Shown here: positions 11,362 to 23,423 of the stretch, one piece after another
Layout of the letters: every line of letters starts with the position of its first letter
How positions within the stretch are numbered: the first letter of the stretch is position 1
DNA from: Branchipolynoe longqiensis
Taxonomy: Eukaryota > Annelida > Polychaeta > Phyllodocida > Polynoidae
Reading direction: 5' to 3'
Length of the DNA: 64,000 bases
NCBI GenBank assembly: GCA_030323885.1
Contig: CM059189.1
Coordinates: 49,387,661-49,451,660, forward strand
Made by a program: the position numbers and the translations under genes
Notes under the pieces: model-generated
The model's input: the letters and a program-made list of their open reading frames with translations, nothing else
What the model was told of the DNA's origin: nothing
Databases searched by the model: none

Positions 11362-11708
11362 CAGGGATGAAAGTGGTCTCCGGCAAAAAACGTGGAAAGC
11401 AAGCTGAGATTATTACACCAACGTCAAAATTCCATGAAAACGAGGATTTTCCACCATAGGATTAGCACTATCAAGGAATCGCGGACAAATATGGAAGTCA
11501 GGTTTCAACTATCCTCGTTGTGCCTGTATTATCGCTCATACCTAACTCGTTCTTGTTTGGGTTTTATGTTCTCGTAGTACTAACATCTCACACCATATAA
11601 TAATGGAATTAGAACTGACTAATTTTGTGATATACATCCTGATTGTTTAGCAATTGTTTTAACATTTAATCGGTAAATATGCAAAATGACGGAGATCTTT
11701 CATCCCTG
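11362..11708. mobile_element. TA-flanked TIR element (family C), complete copy 1
   Basis: TIRs CAGGGATGAAAGTGGTCTCC (left) and CAGGGATGAAAGATCTCC (complement of the right end), each bordered by TA, which suits a Tc1/mariner-type 2-bp target. No transposase. It contains an internal stretch (gttttatgttctcg..aacatct) resembling the SINE-A 3' module. Confidence 0.8.
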
Positions 11709-11757
11709 TATATTAAGTATATCAGCTTAAAGTCCTGCCACACAGTCACTTTCATCT

Positions 11758-11990
11758 GGTTTGTTTTGAGTTTTACGTCCTGGCAACATGTAAGGTCATA
11801 TCAGGACGGGTAACAACTTGTGACAGTGCACACTCATGCCAACTTTATAGTAATACCCCACTGGGAGACCAGGCCGGTGGCACTATGACCCAATATCCCA
11901 CTCAGTCACATTATCCTGACACTGAGCCAACCAGTCCTTGCCCTATCCTTTTAATGCCAGGCTAGGAAGCGGCATATATCAACTTTGTAA
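11758..11990 (-). mobile_element. SINE-A, older copy, body part (split by insertion)
   Basis: 3' module and body on the minus strand from gttttgagttttacgtcctg to atcaactttgtaa. It resumes at 12341 with the tRNA-like head, so the two parts are one element interrupted by a second SINE-A. Confidence 0.9.
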
Positions 11991-12327
11991 GACCAGACGG
12001 GATGGCCGAATGAGTTAGAGCATCTCCCATGTTGGTAGATCGTGGGGTTGTGGGTTCGAACCCTGGTCGACTCAAACCAATGACTTAAAAATTAATACTT
12101 GTTGCTTCCTAGCCTGGCGCTCGGCATTATTAGGATAGGGCAAGGACTGGTTGGCTCAGTGTCAGGACAATGCGACTGAGTGGGCTATCAGGAAATGGTT
12201 CTGGCGGCCTGGTCTTCCAGTGGGGCAGCACTATTAAGTCGCCATGAGTGCGCACTGTCACAAGTCGGTACGCGTCCTGATATGACCTTAAATGTTGCTA
12301 GGACGTAAAACAACAAAAACCAAACAA
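11991..12327 (+). mobile_element. SINE-A, full length, head type 2, nested
   Basis: A 337-bp copy inserted in another SINE-A. It is flanked by 13-bp direct repeats atcaactttgtaa (11978-11990) and atcaattttgtaa (12328-12340) and so defines both ends. The head contains gatggccgaatgagtta (A-box region) and ggttcgaaccc (B-box); the tail is aaaacaacaaaaacc. Confidence 0.93.
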
Positions 12328-12340
12328 ATCAATTTTGTAA

Positions 12341-12423
12341 CTCATTGGTTTGACAAGATCTGGAATTGCACTCCCGACCTTTCGCATGGGAAGTCTGCGC
12401 TCTACCGATTCGGCCATTTTGCA
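12341..12423 (-). mobile_element. SINE-A, older copy, head part
   Basis: Continuation of the element at 11758: cattggtttgac, then the tRNA-like head ending gctctaccgattcggcca on the minus strand. The head is type 1. Confidence 0.88.
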
Positions 12424-12576
12424 TTGCATAGCTTTAGTTAACCAGCTACAAGTAAATGAGCCCACGTCACTAAATAGCAGACAACTCGGTATTTTGCAAC
12501 AAAGTGTGTCCCTTTAAGAACTCATTGAAGCCCCCTGTAATTCCGATACCATGGATAAATGGAACAATACATCACG

Positions 12577-15139
12577 CATTTAATTCGTGAGACATTGCCT
12601 TAAAGGGGACCGACAAGTATCTAGAGCTGTTTAATTGGTGAGACATTGCCTTAAAGGGGACCGACAAGTATCTAGAGCTGTTTAATTGGTGAGACATTGC
12701 CTTAAAGGGGACCGACAAGTATCTAGAGCTGTTTAATTGGTGAGACATTGCCTTAAAGGGGACCGACAAGTATCTAGAGCTGTTTAATTGGTGAGACATT
12801 GCCTTAAAGGGGACCGACAAGTATCTAGAGCTGTTTAATTGGTGAGACATTGCCTTAAAGGGGACCGACAAGTATCTAGAGCTGTTTAATTGGTGAGACA
12901 TTGCCTTAAAGGGGACCGACAAGTATCTAGAGCTGTTTAATTGGTGAGACATTGCCTTAAAGGGGACCGACAAGTATCTAGAGCTGTTTAATTGGTGAGA
13001 CATTGCCTTAAAGGGGACCGACAAGTATCTAGAGCTGTTTAATTGGTGAGACATTGCCTTAAAGGGGACCGACAAGTATCTAAGCTGTTTAATTGGTGAG
13101 ACATTGCCTTAAAGGGGACCGACAAGTATCTAGAGCTGTTTAATTGGTGAGACATTGCCTTAAAGGGGACCGACATACTAAGCTGTTTAATTGGTGAGAC
13201 ATTGCCTTAAAGGGGACCGACAAGTATCTAGAGCTGTTTAATTGGTGAGACATTGCCTTAAAGGGGACCGACAAGTATCTAGAGCTGTTTAATTGGTGAG
13301 ACATTGCCTTAAAGGGGACCGACAAGTAACTAGAGCTGTTTAATTGGTAAGACATTGCCTTAAAGGGGACCGACAAGTATCTAGAGCTGTTTAATTGGTG
13401 AGACATTGCCTTAAAGGGGACCTACAAGTATCTAGAGCTGTTTAATTGGTGAGACATTGCCTTAAAGGGGACCGACAAGTATCTAGAGCTGTTTAATTGG
13501 TGATACATTGCCTTAAAGGGGACCGACAAGTATCTAGAGCTGTTCAATTGGTGAGACATTGCCTTAAAGGGGACCGACAAGTATCTAGAGCTGTTTAATT
13601 GGTGAGACATTGCCTTAAAGGGGACCGACAAGTATCTAGAGCTGTTTAATTGGTGAGACATTGCCTTAAAGGGGACCGACAAGTATCTAGAGCTGTTTAA
13701 TTGGTGAGACATTGCCTTAAAGGGGACCGACAAGTATCTAGAGCTGTTTAATTGGTGAGACATTGCCTTAAAGCGGACCGACAAGTATCTAGAGCTGTTT
13801 AATTGGTGAGACATTGCCTTAAAGGGGACCGACACGTATCTAGAGCTGTTTAATTGGTGAGACATTGCCTTAAAGGGGACCGACAAGTACCTAGAGCTGT
13901 TTAATTGGTGAGACATTGCCTTAAAGGGGACCTACAAGTATCTAGAGCTGTTTAATTGGTGAGACATTGCCTTAAAGGGGACCGACAAGTATCTAGAGCT
14001 GTTTAATTGGTGAGACATTGCCTTAAAGGGGACCGACAAGTATCTAGAGCTGTTTAATTGGTGAGACATTGCCTTAAAGGGGACCGACAAGTATCTAGAG
14101 CTGTTTAATTGGTGATACATTGCCTTAAAGGGGACCGACAAGTACCTAGAGCTGTTTAATTGGTGAGACATTGCCTTAAAGGGGACCTACAAGTATCTAG
14201 AGCTGTTTAATTGGTGAGACATTGCCTTAAAGGGGACCGACAAGTATCTAGAGCTGTTTAATTGGTGAGACATTGCCTTAAAGGGGACCGACAAGTATCT
14301 AGAGCTGTTTAATTGGTGAGACATTGCCTTAAAGGGGACCGACAAGTATCTAGAGCTGTTTAATTGGTGAGACATTGCCTTAAAGGGGACCGACAAGTAA
14401 CTAGAGCTGTTTAATTGGTGACACATTGCCTTAAAGGGGACCTACAAGTATCTAGAGCTGCTTAATTGGTGAGACATTGCCTTAAAGGGGACCTACAAGT
14501 ATCTAGAGCTGTTTAATTGGTGAGACATTGCCTTAAAGGGGACCGACAAGTAACTAGAGCTGTTTAATTGGTGAGACATTGCCTTAAAGGGGACCGACAA
14601 GTAACTACAGCTGCTTAATTGGTGAGACATTGCCTTAAAGGGGACCGACAAGTAACTAGAGCTGTTTAATTGGTGAGACATTGCCTTAAAGGGGACCGAC
14701 AAGTAACTAGAGCTGTTTAATTGGTGCTACTTTGCCTTAGAGGGGAGCTACAAATAATTAGAGCTGGTCAATTGGTGAGACCTTACCCTAAAGAGGACTG
14801 ACACGTAATTAAAGCTGTTTCATTGGTGCTACTTTGCCTTAAGGGGGACCTAGAAGTAATTAGAGCTGGTTAATTATAGCCATTTACTTGGCGCTAGTTT
14901 GCCTTAAAGGGGACCTACAACTAATTAGAGCTGTTTAATTGGTGCGACATTGCCCTAAAGGGGACAACCAAGTAATTAGAGCTGTTTAATTGGTGAGACA
15001 TTGCCTTAAAGCGGACAACCAAGTAATTAGAGCTGTTTAACTGGTAAGACATTGCCTCAAAGGGCACCAATAATTAATTAGAGCTGTTTAACTGGTGAGA
15101 CATTGCCTTAAAGGGGACCTACATGTAATTAGAGCTGCT
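12577..15139. repeat. 51-bp satellite, about 50 copies
   Basis: Unit ttaaaggggaccgacaagta, then tctagagctgtttaattggt, then gagacattgcc. Copies from 12.6 to 14.1 kb are almost identical. From about 14.7 kb rightwards they diverge (ctaattagagctg forms) and vary in length. As 51 = 3 x 17, one minus frame stays open and gives a 17-residue peptide repeat that is not evidence of a gene. Confidence 0.97.
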
Positions 15140-15246
15140 GGAACCCTGACATGGTGCTTCTTTGTAAGTGGTGAGATCAGCCGCAGTAATAACTGTGCGG
15201 ACATGTACACGAGGGGTGGGGGGCGGGGGACTAGGTGCACCCAGTT

Positions 15247-15352
15247 TGCCTGTTGTTGTTTTACGTCCTAGCAACATCTAAGGTAATATCAGGACGGGTA
15301 CCGACTTGTGACAGTGCAGACTCAGGGCGACTTTATAGTGCTGCCCCACTTA
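15247..15352 (-). mobile_element. SINE-A 3' fragment
   Basis: 3' module and about 60 bp of body (ttttacgtcctagcaacatc to tagtgctgccccact), then it stops. It begins about 100 bp after the 51-bp satellite. Confidence 0.8.
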
Positions 15353-15505
15353 CTACTTACCCAACGGTGCCAATACGCCTAATCAGGGTAACAGCTGTTT
15401 TTAAGCATGCTAATAGATCATGTGATCACATGCCCACAATGCTCAGGCGCATCTGTAGGGCACCCGTCGGCCACAGGACGCGTCTCATCATTATGGGATA
15501 GGGTT

Positions 15506-15757
15506 GGTTGGTTGTTTGTTGGAGTTTTACGTCCTAGCAACATTTAAGGTCATATCAGGACTGGTACTGAATTGTGAGAGTGTGCACTCATGGTGACTTT
15601 ATAGTGATGTCCAACTGGGAAACCAGGCTACCACCACAATGACCTGATATCTCACTCTGTCATATTATCCTGACACTGAGCCAACCAGTCCTTGCCCTAT
15701 CCTAATAATGCCGAACGCTAACCTAGGAAGCGACAAGTATCAATATTTAAGTCATCT
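15506..15757 (-). mobile_element. SINE-A, headless copy
   Basis: 3' module and full body from ttggagttttacgtcctagc to gcgacaagtatcaat..aagtcat. The tRNA-like head is absent. Confidence 0.87.
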
Positions 15758-16252
15758 AATGGGATGGGGTCTTCTTGGTTTTCCATCGGTGGCGATGTTG
15801 ACAGTAACTCATCATTTGCTGTGAACTCATTGAGGATGGATGAGTCCAATTTGTGCTTGGAATGTGCGCTGGCATGTTTGACATGCGTGTGTGCATAGCT
15901 GCAGTCAGAGAGTCTGGTAGGTGAAGGAGACAATGTTTTCCCTGCCGATGCTTTTGTTTATCTTGTGAATTATACGATCAGTTTCAATCTGTGTTGTGCA
16001 TTTGCAAATAGAAGCACGCCATGAACTCCTGTCCTTGGCCACTATTCCCAGCCTTCAGTGTTGGGATACGGGAGAACAACACACATACACACTCACACAC
16101 GTACCGCGTTCTGGACTCCATACGACAGAAGAACACACGCAGCACTAACCGGTGCGCTTTTTATGGGTAGACTTGTGAACTTACCTTGCTTTGAAAGGAA
16201 AACCTCTGTTGAAAGGACTGAAATGAGAAGAGATAGACTACGTTATGGCGGG
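15758..16252. other. Unassigned sequence
   Basis: No gene or known repeat recognised between the SINE and the 28-bp array. Confidence 0.45.
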
Positions 16253-17887
16253 CATCGTGTGTGGCACTGGACACTGTCAGTATTGTGTGTGGCACTGGGG
16301 AATGTCAGCATTGTGTGTGGCACTGGGGGAATGTGAGCATCGTGTGTGGCACTGGGGGATGTGAGCATCATGTGTGGCACTGGGGAATGTGAGCATCATG
16401 TGTGGCATGGGGGAATGTGAGCACCGTGGGTGGCACTGGGGAATGTGAGCATCGTGTGTGGCACTCGGTAATGTGAGCATCGTGTGTGGCATGTGGGAAT
16501 GTGAGCATCGTGTCTGGCACTGGGTAATGTGAGCATCATGTGTGGCACTGGAGAATGTGAGCATCGTGTGTGGCACTGGGGAATGTAAGCATCGTGTGTG
16601 GCATGGGGGAATGTCAGCATTGTGTGTGGCACTGGGTAATGTCAGCATTGTGTGTGGCACTGGGGAATGTCAGCATCGTGTGTGGCACTGGGGAATGTCA
16701 GTATCATGTGTGGCACTGGGGAATTTTAGCATCATGTGTGGCACTGGGGGATGTCAGCATCGTGTGTGGCACTGGGGGATGTCAGCATCGTGTGTGACAC
16801 TGGGGAATGTCAGCATCGTGTGTGGCACTGGGGAATGTCAGCATCGTATGTGGCACTGGGGGATGTCAGCATCGTGTGTGGCACTGGGGAATGTCAGTAT
16901 CGTGTGTGGCACTGGGGAATGTCAGCATCGTGTGTGGCACTGGGGGATGTCAGCATCGTGTGTGGCACTGGGGGATGTCAGCATCGTGTGTGGCACTGGG
17001 GAATGTCAGCATCGTGTGTGGCACTGGGGAATGTCAGCATCGTGTGTGGCACTGGGGAATGTCAGCATCGTGTGTGGCACTGGGGAATGTCAGCATCATG
17101 TGTGGCACTGGGGAATGTCAGCATCGTGTGTGGCACTGGGGGATGTCAGCATCATGTGTGGCACTGGGGAATGTCAGTATCGTGTGTGGCACTGGGGGAT
17201 GTCAGCATCCTGTGTGGCACTGGGGGATGTCAGCATCATGTGTGGCACTGGGGAATGTCAGCATCATGTGTGGCACTGGGGAATGTTAGCATCATGTGTG
17301 GCACTGGGGGATGTCAGCATCATGTGTGGCACTGGGGAATGTTAGCATCTTGTGTGGCACTGGGGGATGTGAGCATCGTGTGTGGCACTGGGGAATGTGA
17401 GCATCTTGTGTGGCACTGGGAAATGTGAGCATCATGTGTGGCACCGGGGAATGTGAGCATCGTATGTGGCACTGTGGAATGTCAGCATCGTATGTGGCAC
17501 TGGGGAATGTCAGCATCGTGTGTAGCACTGGGGAATGTTAGCATTGTGTGTGGCACTGGGGAATGTTAGCATTGTGTGTGGCACTGGGGAATGTCAGCAT
17601 CGTGTGTGGCACTGGGAAATGTCAGGATCATGTGTGGCACTGGGGAATGTTAGCATCATATGTGGCACTGGGGGAATGTGAGCATCATGTGTGGCACTGG
17701 GTAATGTGAGCATTGTGTGTGGCACTGGGGGATGTCAGCATCCTGTGTGGCACTGGGGAATGTGAGCATCGTGTGTGGCACTGGGGAATGTGAGCATCGT
17801 GTGTGGCACTGGGTAATGTGAGCATCGTGTGTGGCACTGGAGAATGTGAGCATCGTGTGTGGCACTGGGGAATGTCAGCATCGTGTG
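16253..17887. repeat. 28-bp minisatellite, about 58 copies
   Basis: Unit ggcactggggaatgtcagca then tcgtgtgt. It is stop-free in all three plus frames, and 28 is not a multiple of 3, so each frame reads the same 28-residue Cys/Trp/His-rich cycle. This gives 160-267-residue ORFs that are artefacts of the repeat. 'gtgagc' variants mark the outer parts and 'gtcagc' the centre. Confidence 0.97.
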
Positions 17888-18525
17888 ATTGTGTTATAGA
17901 AACAGGCTCCGGACACATGTAAAGACAATCAATCCAGTGCTATTTCAAGGCTGTTTTTGATAGGAATTCAAGACTATTTTCATTCGGATTTCAGGAAAAC
18001 ACAACAATTGTCAGTGATTACCAAAATAGCTTACAAACAAACTGCAAGCGTATTTTTCTTTTTGTATTGACATGCAAATATAGCTATTACCAGTTAAACA
18101 AATATATAGCCTAAGCTGAAAAATCTCTTCTAGAGGCTGAACTTATGAGTGCATTAATTTATTCATTTAAAATATTAAAAAGGAAGACAGCTTGTAGAGA
18201 AAGCACGTGACATGTTTTCAGTTTGCCTTTTCCAGCCCCCTATCTTGTGCAATTTCTACTGCTTTAAAACCAGTATTGTTTTTCGCAACAACAAAAAAGT
18301 CAATTTTGACATGTGATACTTTGGGTGTGTAAGGACAAGACGTGTGAACACTGCATATATTACAGGGTGCATGTTTTATAGATGTTTTACAATTTCACCA
18401 GCGACACAATAAATAAGACAGTAATAGTTGACATGAATGCAGGGACGGGTGCATGGTCGGTCCTCCTGATCCGCGCACTATTATGTACCGTACTGATTCA
18501 TTACTCACGATGTGTTGAAAATTAA
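17888..18525. other. Unassigned AT-rich sequence
   Basis: No gene seen. A short piece (tatttcaaggctgtttttga, near 17940) recurs near 54765. Confidence 0.5.
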
Positions 18526-18529
18526 TTGT

Positions 18530-18857
18530 GTTTGTTTGTTGTTGTTTTACGTCCTAGCAACATCTAAGGTCATATCGGGACTAGTACCGACTTGTGACAG
18601 CGCACACTCATAGGGAATGTATAGTGCTACCCCACGGGGAGATCAAATCGCCGCACCGTGACCCAATATCCTACTCAGTCACATTATACCGATACAGACC
18701 TAGCCAGTCCTTGAACTATTTTTGTAATGCACAGCGCCAGGCTCGGTAGCGACAAGCATCGATTTTATAAGGCAGTGGTTTGAGTAGACTGGGTATGGAA
18801 CTCCGAACCTTCCGCACCGGAAGTCTACGCTCTACCGATTCAGCCACGTCGCCCGGT
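18530..18857 (-). mobile_element. SINE-A, full length, head type 1
   Basis: gttttacgtcctagcaacat (3' module) through the body to ctctaccgattcagcc (head) and cgcccggt. Full length on the minus strand. Confidence 0.92.
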
Positions 18858-19022
18858 CACTCCCAGTACAAGTAAGATTCCAAGTGCACGCAGATCTCTC
18901 CCCGTATCCACACCACATCCCCCAACGCATCACCTTGGTGCACTAAGTTCGCTAAGACAGGAATAGGGGGTTTGAGGTCGGGTGTGGCGTCAGATTGACC
19001 TGAAGATGCCACAACCTGAGGC

Positions 19023-19343
19023 AGGCAGGATGGCCGAATGAGTTGAGCGTCCGGCTCCTATTTTTGTAAATGTTCGAACCCTGATCGAGCCAAACCAATG
19101 ACTTAACAATGTATATGTATCGATTCCTAGCCAGGCACTCGGCATTATTGGGATATGGCAAGGACTGGTTGGTTCAGTGTCAGGATAATCTGACTGAGTG
19201 GGATATCAGGTCATGGTGCTGGTGGCCTCCCAGTGGGGCAGCACTATAAAGATACCTGGAGCGTGCACTGTCACAAGTCGGTACCCATATAGATATGACC
19301 TTACATGTTGCCAGGACGTAAAACTCTAACAACCAACCAACCA
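19023..19343 (+). mobile_element. SINE-A, full length, head type 2
   Basis: Head aggatggccgaatgagttga, full body, 3' module and a caaccaaccaacc tail. Confidence 0.92.
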
Positions 19344-19370
19344 GCGGAAGTTGGAGTGATGTTTGTATGG

Positions 19371-19423
19371 TTCTTTGTCTGAGTTTTACGTCCTGGCTAC
19401 ATCTACGGTCACATCAGCATGGA
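19371..19423 (-). mobile_element. SINE-A 3' tip only
   Basis: gagttttacgtcctggctac then ggtcacatcag; nothing of the body. Confidence 0.65.
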
Positions 19424-19654
19424 GGTTGGAATGATATTTGCTGATCAAGGATCAAGAGTATCGCAGACGGGTTCCACAGAAGACACCTCGTATTTATTTA
19501 CCCAGAGGGGTGCTAAACGGTGCAAAGTGGCAAAGTGCCACTTTGTTCCAAGGCCAAACATCAAATGTCATTCATTAAATTGGCACTGACCGATCATGAC
19601 CGATCAGCAGCGTCCGGCCCCGAAATTGACGAGTGTACACCGGTCCTTGGGCAA

Positions 19655-19952
19655 CCGCCGCCCACCGCCCACCGCCCGTCTCCCGCCTCCCGCCTCCGGC
19701 CTCTCACCGCCCGTCTCCCACCGTCCGCCATCCATCGCCCGCCTCCCGCCTCCCACCGCCCGCCTCCCGCCACCAAGCTCCCGCCGCCAGCCTCCTACCG
19801 CCCGCCCTCTTCCCCGCAGCCAGCCACCACCACCCACCACCACCGCCCGCCTCCCACCGCCGCCTCCCACAGCCCGACTACCGCCGCCCGCCTCCCACCG
19901 CCCGCCGCCCGCAGTCCGCCGCCCGCCTCCCACCGCCCGCTGCCCGCTGCGT
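19655..19952. repeat. CCGCCC-rich minisatellite
   Basis: Irregular 7-14-bp units such as accgcccgcctcccgcc; Pro/Ala-rich spurious ORFs on both strands. Confidence 0.9.
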
Positions 19953-20254
19953 GTAAGACATCAGCGTTCATTGCCTCATCTCATCAAGGCTATAAAACAG
20001 ATCTCAGCAATTATACCGGAAGGCGGTGCCAGTGCGCCTGTCTACGCCTGTCCGCGCCTGCGTAAGCTATGAGCGCTGATTGGCCATCCGCTCTAAGACA
20101 ATGAGCGACGCCCAACCAAATCAGGCAGCCCTCACACGGGCACAGCGCGCGCACACGCACGCGCACCTGCACGCGCGCACAATCTTCTCAATGCACTTAG
20201 TCCTTATTAATCTACACAGCACAATGGCAAGGCACATTCTCATTGAGCTCAACG

Positions 20255-20590
20255 GGCGGGGTGGCCGAATCGGTAGAGCGCTGGCCTCGCGTGCGGGAGA
20301 TCCGGAGTTCGGTTCCCGGTCGAGTCAAACCAATTACTTATAAAATGGATACTTGTTGCTTCCTAGCTTGGTGCTCGGCATTAATAGGATATGGCAATGA
20401 CTTGTTGGCTCAGTGTCAGGATAATGTGACTGAGTGGGATATCGGGTCATGGTGCAGGCAGCCTGATTTACTGATTTCCCAGTTGGGAAGCACTATAAGG
20501 TCACCATGAGTGCGCGCTGTCACAAGTCGGTACCCGTCCTGATAGACCTTAGCTGTTCCCAGGATATAAAACTCCAACAACCAACAGCTC
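20255..20590 (+). mobile_element. SINE-A, full length, head type 1
   Basis: Head ggtggccgaatcggtagagc and ggttcccggtcgag, full body, 3' module, tail actccaacaaccaaca. Confidence 0.93.
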
Positions 20591-20749
20591 ATTGAGCTCT
20601 GCCTGTTTGTCAAAGCCACCCCTCACTTTGAAGGCAAATTACACTTTATATATACTACTGAGTTTGACAGTGACTGCTCTTAACGGCACCCCCCCCCCAC
20701 CCCCCACTCCGTCCATGCTCCAACCCGCCCCCGTCACAAACCGCCACAT

Positions 20750-21093
20750 TAAATCGGCATCGTCCGATTAAAACATCAAATCTTCAAAACCAAAACAGTG
20801 ATCTAGATTTGGTTCTAGATATCTACCTTAGATACTGTTTGAAGTAACTTTTATTCTAAATGGCTAACTTTTGAGATATTTGAAGCATAAATATGTCAAA
20901 TTAGTTTTAGTGAGCACGCCAAAACTCTGACACGATAGGCTTCGGCAGTAACAGGTTCTATTCAATTCGCTCAGTATTCCGTTCTATTTCGCCACAAATG
21001 CTTAAAAGGTGCGTCAGTATCAAAGTTAAATAGGTAGATAATTGCTTTGGTTTTGAAAAGTTGATGCTTCATCAGACTATGCAGATTTAAAAT
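20750..21093 (+). mobile_element. AT-rich TIR element (family T), copy 4, both ends
   Basis: Left end ggcatcgtccgattaaaaca then tcaaatcttcaaaacc; right end ggttttgaaaagttgatgct then tcatcagactatgcag. These are inverted repeats of about 55 bp. It is the best copy for defining the family termini. Confidence 0.85.
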
Positions 21094-21284
21094 CACTCGT
21101 CGCAAGCTCGTCTGGATATCGGCTCGGCTTGTGCCTAAAACTGCATACGGTGCAATAACGTGTATCATGCCTCGAGACGCCTACAGCGGCTGAGCGGTAA
21201 CGACGGCGTCCCCTAGCGGCACATTCTGGGCGCCCCTTTGAAGCGACAGCATTAAAAGAGAGGGATCCAGTGGCCTCGGGGTCC

Positions 21285-21465
21285 GCGCTTAGCGCCGGGC
21301 GGGTGGGCGCCGGGCGGGTGGGCCCCGGGCGGGTGGGCGGCAGGCACCGGGCGGGTGGGCGGCAGGCGCCGGGCGGGTGGGCGCCGGGCGGGTGGGCGCC
21401 GGGCGGGTGGGCGGCAGGCGCCGGGCGGGTGGGCGGCAGGTGTCGGGCGTGTGGCCGCCAGGCTT
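21285..21465. repeat. GGGCGGGTGGGCGCC minisatellite
   Basis: About 12 copies of a 15-23-bp GC-rich unit, running into a SINE-A body at its ctttatagtgctgcccc motif. Confidence 0.9.
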
Positions 21466-21672
21466 TATAGTGCTGCCCCACTGGAAAATCAGGCCAGCAG
21501 CACCATGACCCAATGTCCCACTCAGTCAGATTATCCTGAGACTGAGGTAACAAGTCCTTGCACTATCCTAATAATGCCGAGCATCAAGCTAGGAAGCGAG
21601 AACTATCAATTTTCTGAGTCATTGGTTTGCCTCGACCGGGATTTGAAGTCCTGATCGCCCGCATGGGAGGTC
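21465..21672 (-). mobile_element. SINE-A, both ends truncated
   Basis: Body from ctttatagtgctgccccact into part of the head (cctgatcgcccgcatgggag). The 3' part is replaced by the GC-rich array, and the head end runs into a 28-bp array. Confidence 0.85.
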
Positions 21673-21905
21673 TGGGGCTGATTAGGGGGTGGAGAGGTCT
21701 AGGGGCTGATTGGTGTTTGGGGAGGTCTGGGGGCTGATTGGTGTTTGGGGAGGTCTGGGGGCTGATTGGGGTTTGGGGAGGTCTGGGGGGCTGATTGGTG
21801 TTTGGGGAGGTCTGGGGGCTGATTGGGGTTTGGGGAGGTCTGGGGGCTGATTGGGGTTTGGGGAGGTCTGGGGGCTGATTAGCGTATGGGGAGGTCTGGG
21901 GTCAT
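21673..21905. repeat. 28-bp minisatellite (ggggaggtctgggggctgat)
   Basis: About eight copies of ggggaggtctgggggctgat plus tggtgttt, starting at the head end of a truncated SINE-A. Confidence 0.9.
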
Positions 21906-22008
21906 GGAGTGCACTCACTACCACGAGTGGCTCTCAATACCCGACCAACTCGCAGCGACCAGGCAAAGTGGATGACAGGCTTGAGGGTCTGTGAACCAGG
22001 ATTACACC

Positions 22009-23281
22009 AGGCTCACACCGGCCTCACACCACGAGCAGGTCACAGTACCAGCAGCTCACACCACGAGCAGGTCACAGTACCAGCAGCTCACACCACGAGC
22101 AGGTCACAGTACCAGCAGCTCACACCACGAACATCTCACACCACGAGCAGGTCACAGTACCAGCAGCTCACACCATGAACATCTCACACCGCAACCAGCT
22201 CACACTACAAACAGCGCACACCATGAACAGCTCACACCACAAACAGCGCACTCCACAAACAGCACACACCACGAATATCTCACACCACGACCAGCTCACA
22301 CAACGTACAGCTTACACCATGACCAGCTCACACCCCGAACAGCTCACTCCGTGAACAGCTCACACCACGAACAGTTTACACCACGAACATCTCACACCAT
22401 GACCAGCTCACACCACGAACATCTCACACCAGGATCAGCTCACACCACGAACAGCTTACACCACGAACATCTCACACCAGGAACAGCTTACACAACGAAC
22501 AGCTTACACCATGACCAGCTCACACCACGACCAGCTCACACCACGAACAGCTCACACCATGACCAGCTCACACCACGAACAGTTCACTCAGCGAGCAGCT
22601 TACACCGGGAACAGCTCACACCATGAACAGCTCACCCTACAAACAGCTTACACCATGACCAGCTCACACCACGACGAGTTTACACCATGACCAGCTCACA
22701 CCACGAACATCTCACACCGCGACCAGCTCACACCAAAAACAGCGCACAGCATGACCAGCTCACACCATGAACAGCTCACACCATGACCAGCTCACACCAC
22801 AAACAGCTCACTCCGCGAACAGCTCACACCGCGAACATCTCACACCACGAACAGCTTACACCATGACCAGCTCACACCACAACCAGCTCACACCACGAAC
22901 ATCTCACACCACAAACAGCTTACAGCATGACCATCTCACACCCCGAACATCTCACACCGCGACCAGCTCACCACCAACAACAGCACACACCATGACCAGC
23001 TCACACCACAAACAGCTCACACCATGAACAGCTCACACCATGACCAGCTCACACCACAAACAGCTCACTCCGCGAACAGCTCATACCGCGAACAGCTCAC
23101 ACCACAAACAGCTTACACCATGACCAGCTCACACCACGACCAGCTCACACCACGAACATCTCACACCACAAACAGCTCACACCACAAACAGCGCACACCA
23201 CAAACAGCTCACACCACGAACAGTTCACACCGCGAACAGCTCACACCGCGAACAGCTCACACCATGACCAGCTCACAGTGT
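22009..23281. repeat. 16-bp minisatellite, about 80 copies
   Basis: Unit cacaccacgaacagct with clustered variants (accatgaccagct, acatct). The first few units carry a longer form with caggtcacagtaccagcagc. It gives spurious Thr/Ser/His-rich ORFs. Confidence 0.95.
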
Positions 23282-23423
23282 AAGAACATTAACTCCTGAA
23301 GCGGTCATGTGGTAGAGTCGTTCTGACAGGCTTCGTCACAGCCCGGTCACGCCCCGTCAAACATGAGTGCGAGAGCTGGGTAGTGTGGGCTGTTTGAGGC
23401 GTCAGCAGGCGGTAAAGAGATGC

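Noticed and set aside
12572..14702. Repeated 17-residue peptide ORFs (MSHQLNSSRYL type)
   Set aside because: The unit is 51 bp and stop-free in one frame; single-base changes break it into several ORFs without any selective pattern.
12577..15139. CRISPR-like regular array
   Set aside because: The whole 51-bp unit repeats; there are no variable spacers, and the genome is eukaryotic.
16542..17428. Cys/Trp-rich 230- and 267-residue ORFs
   Set aside because: A 28-bp unit open in all three frames gives the same peptide in each; a pure repeat artefact.
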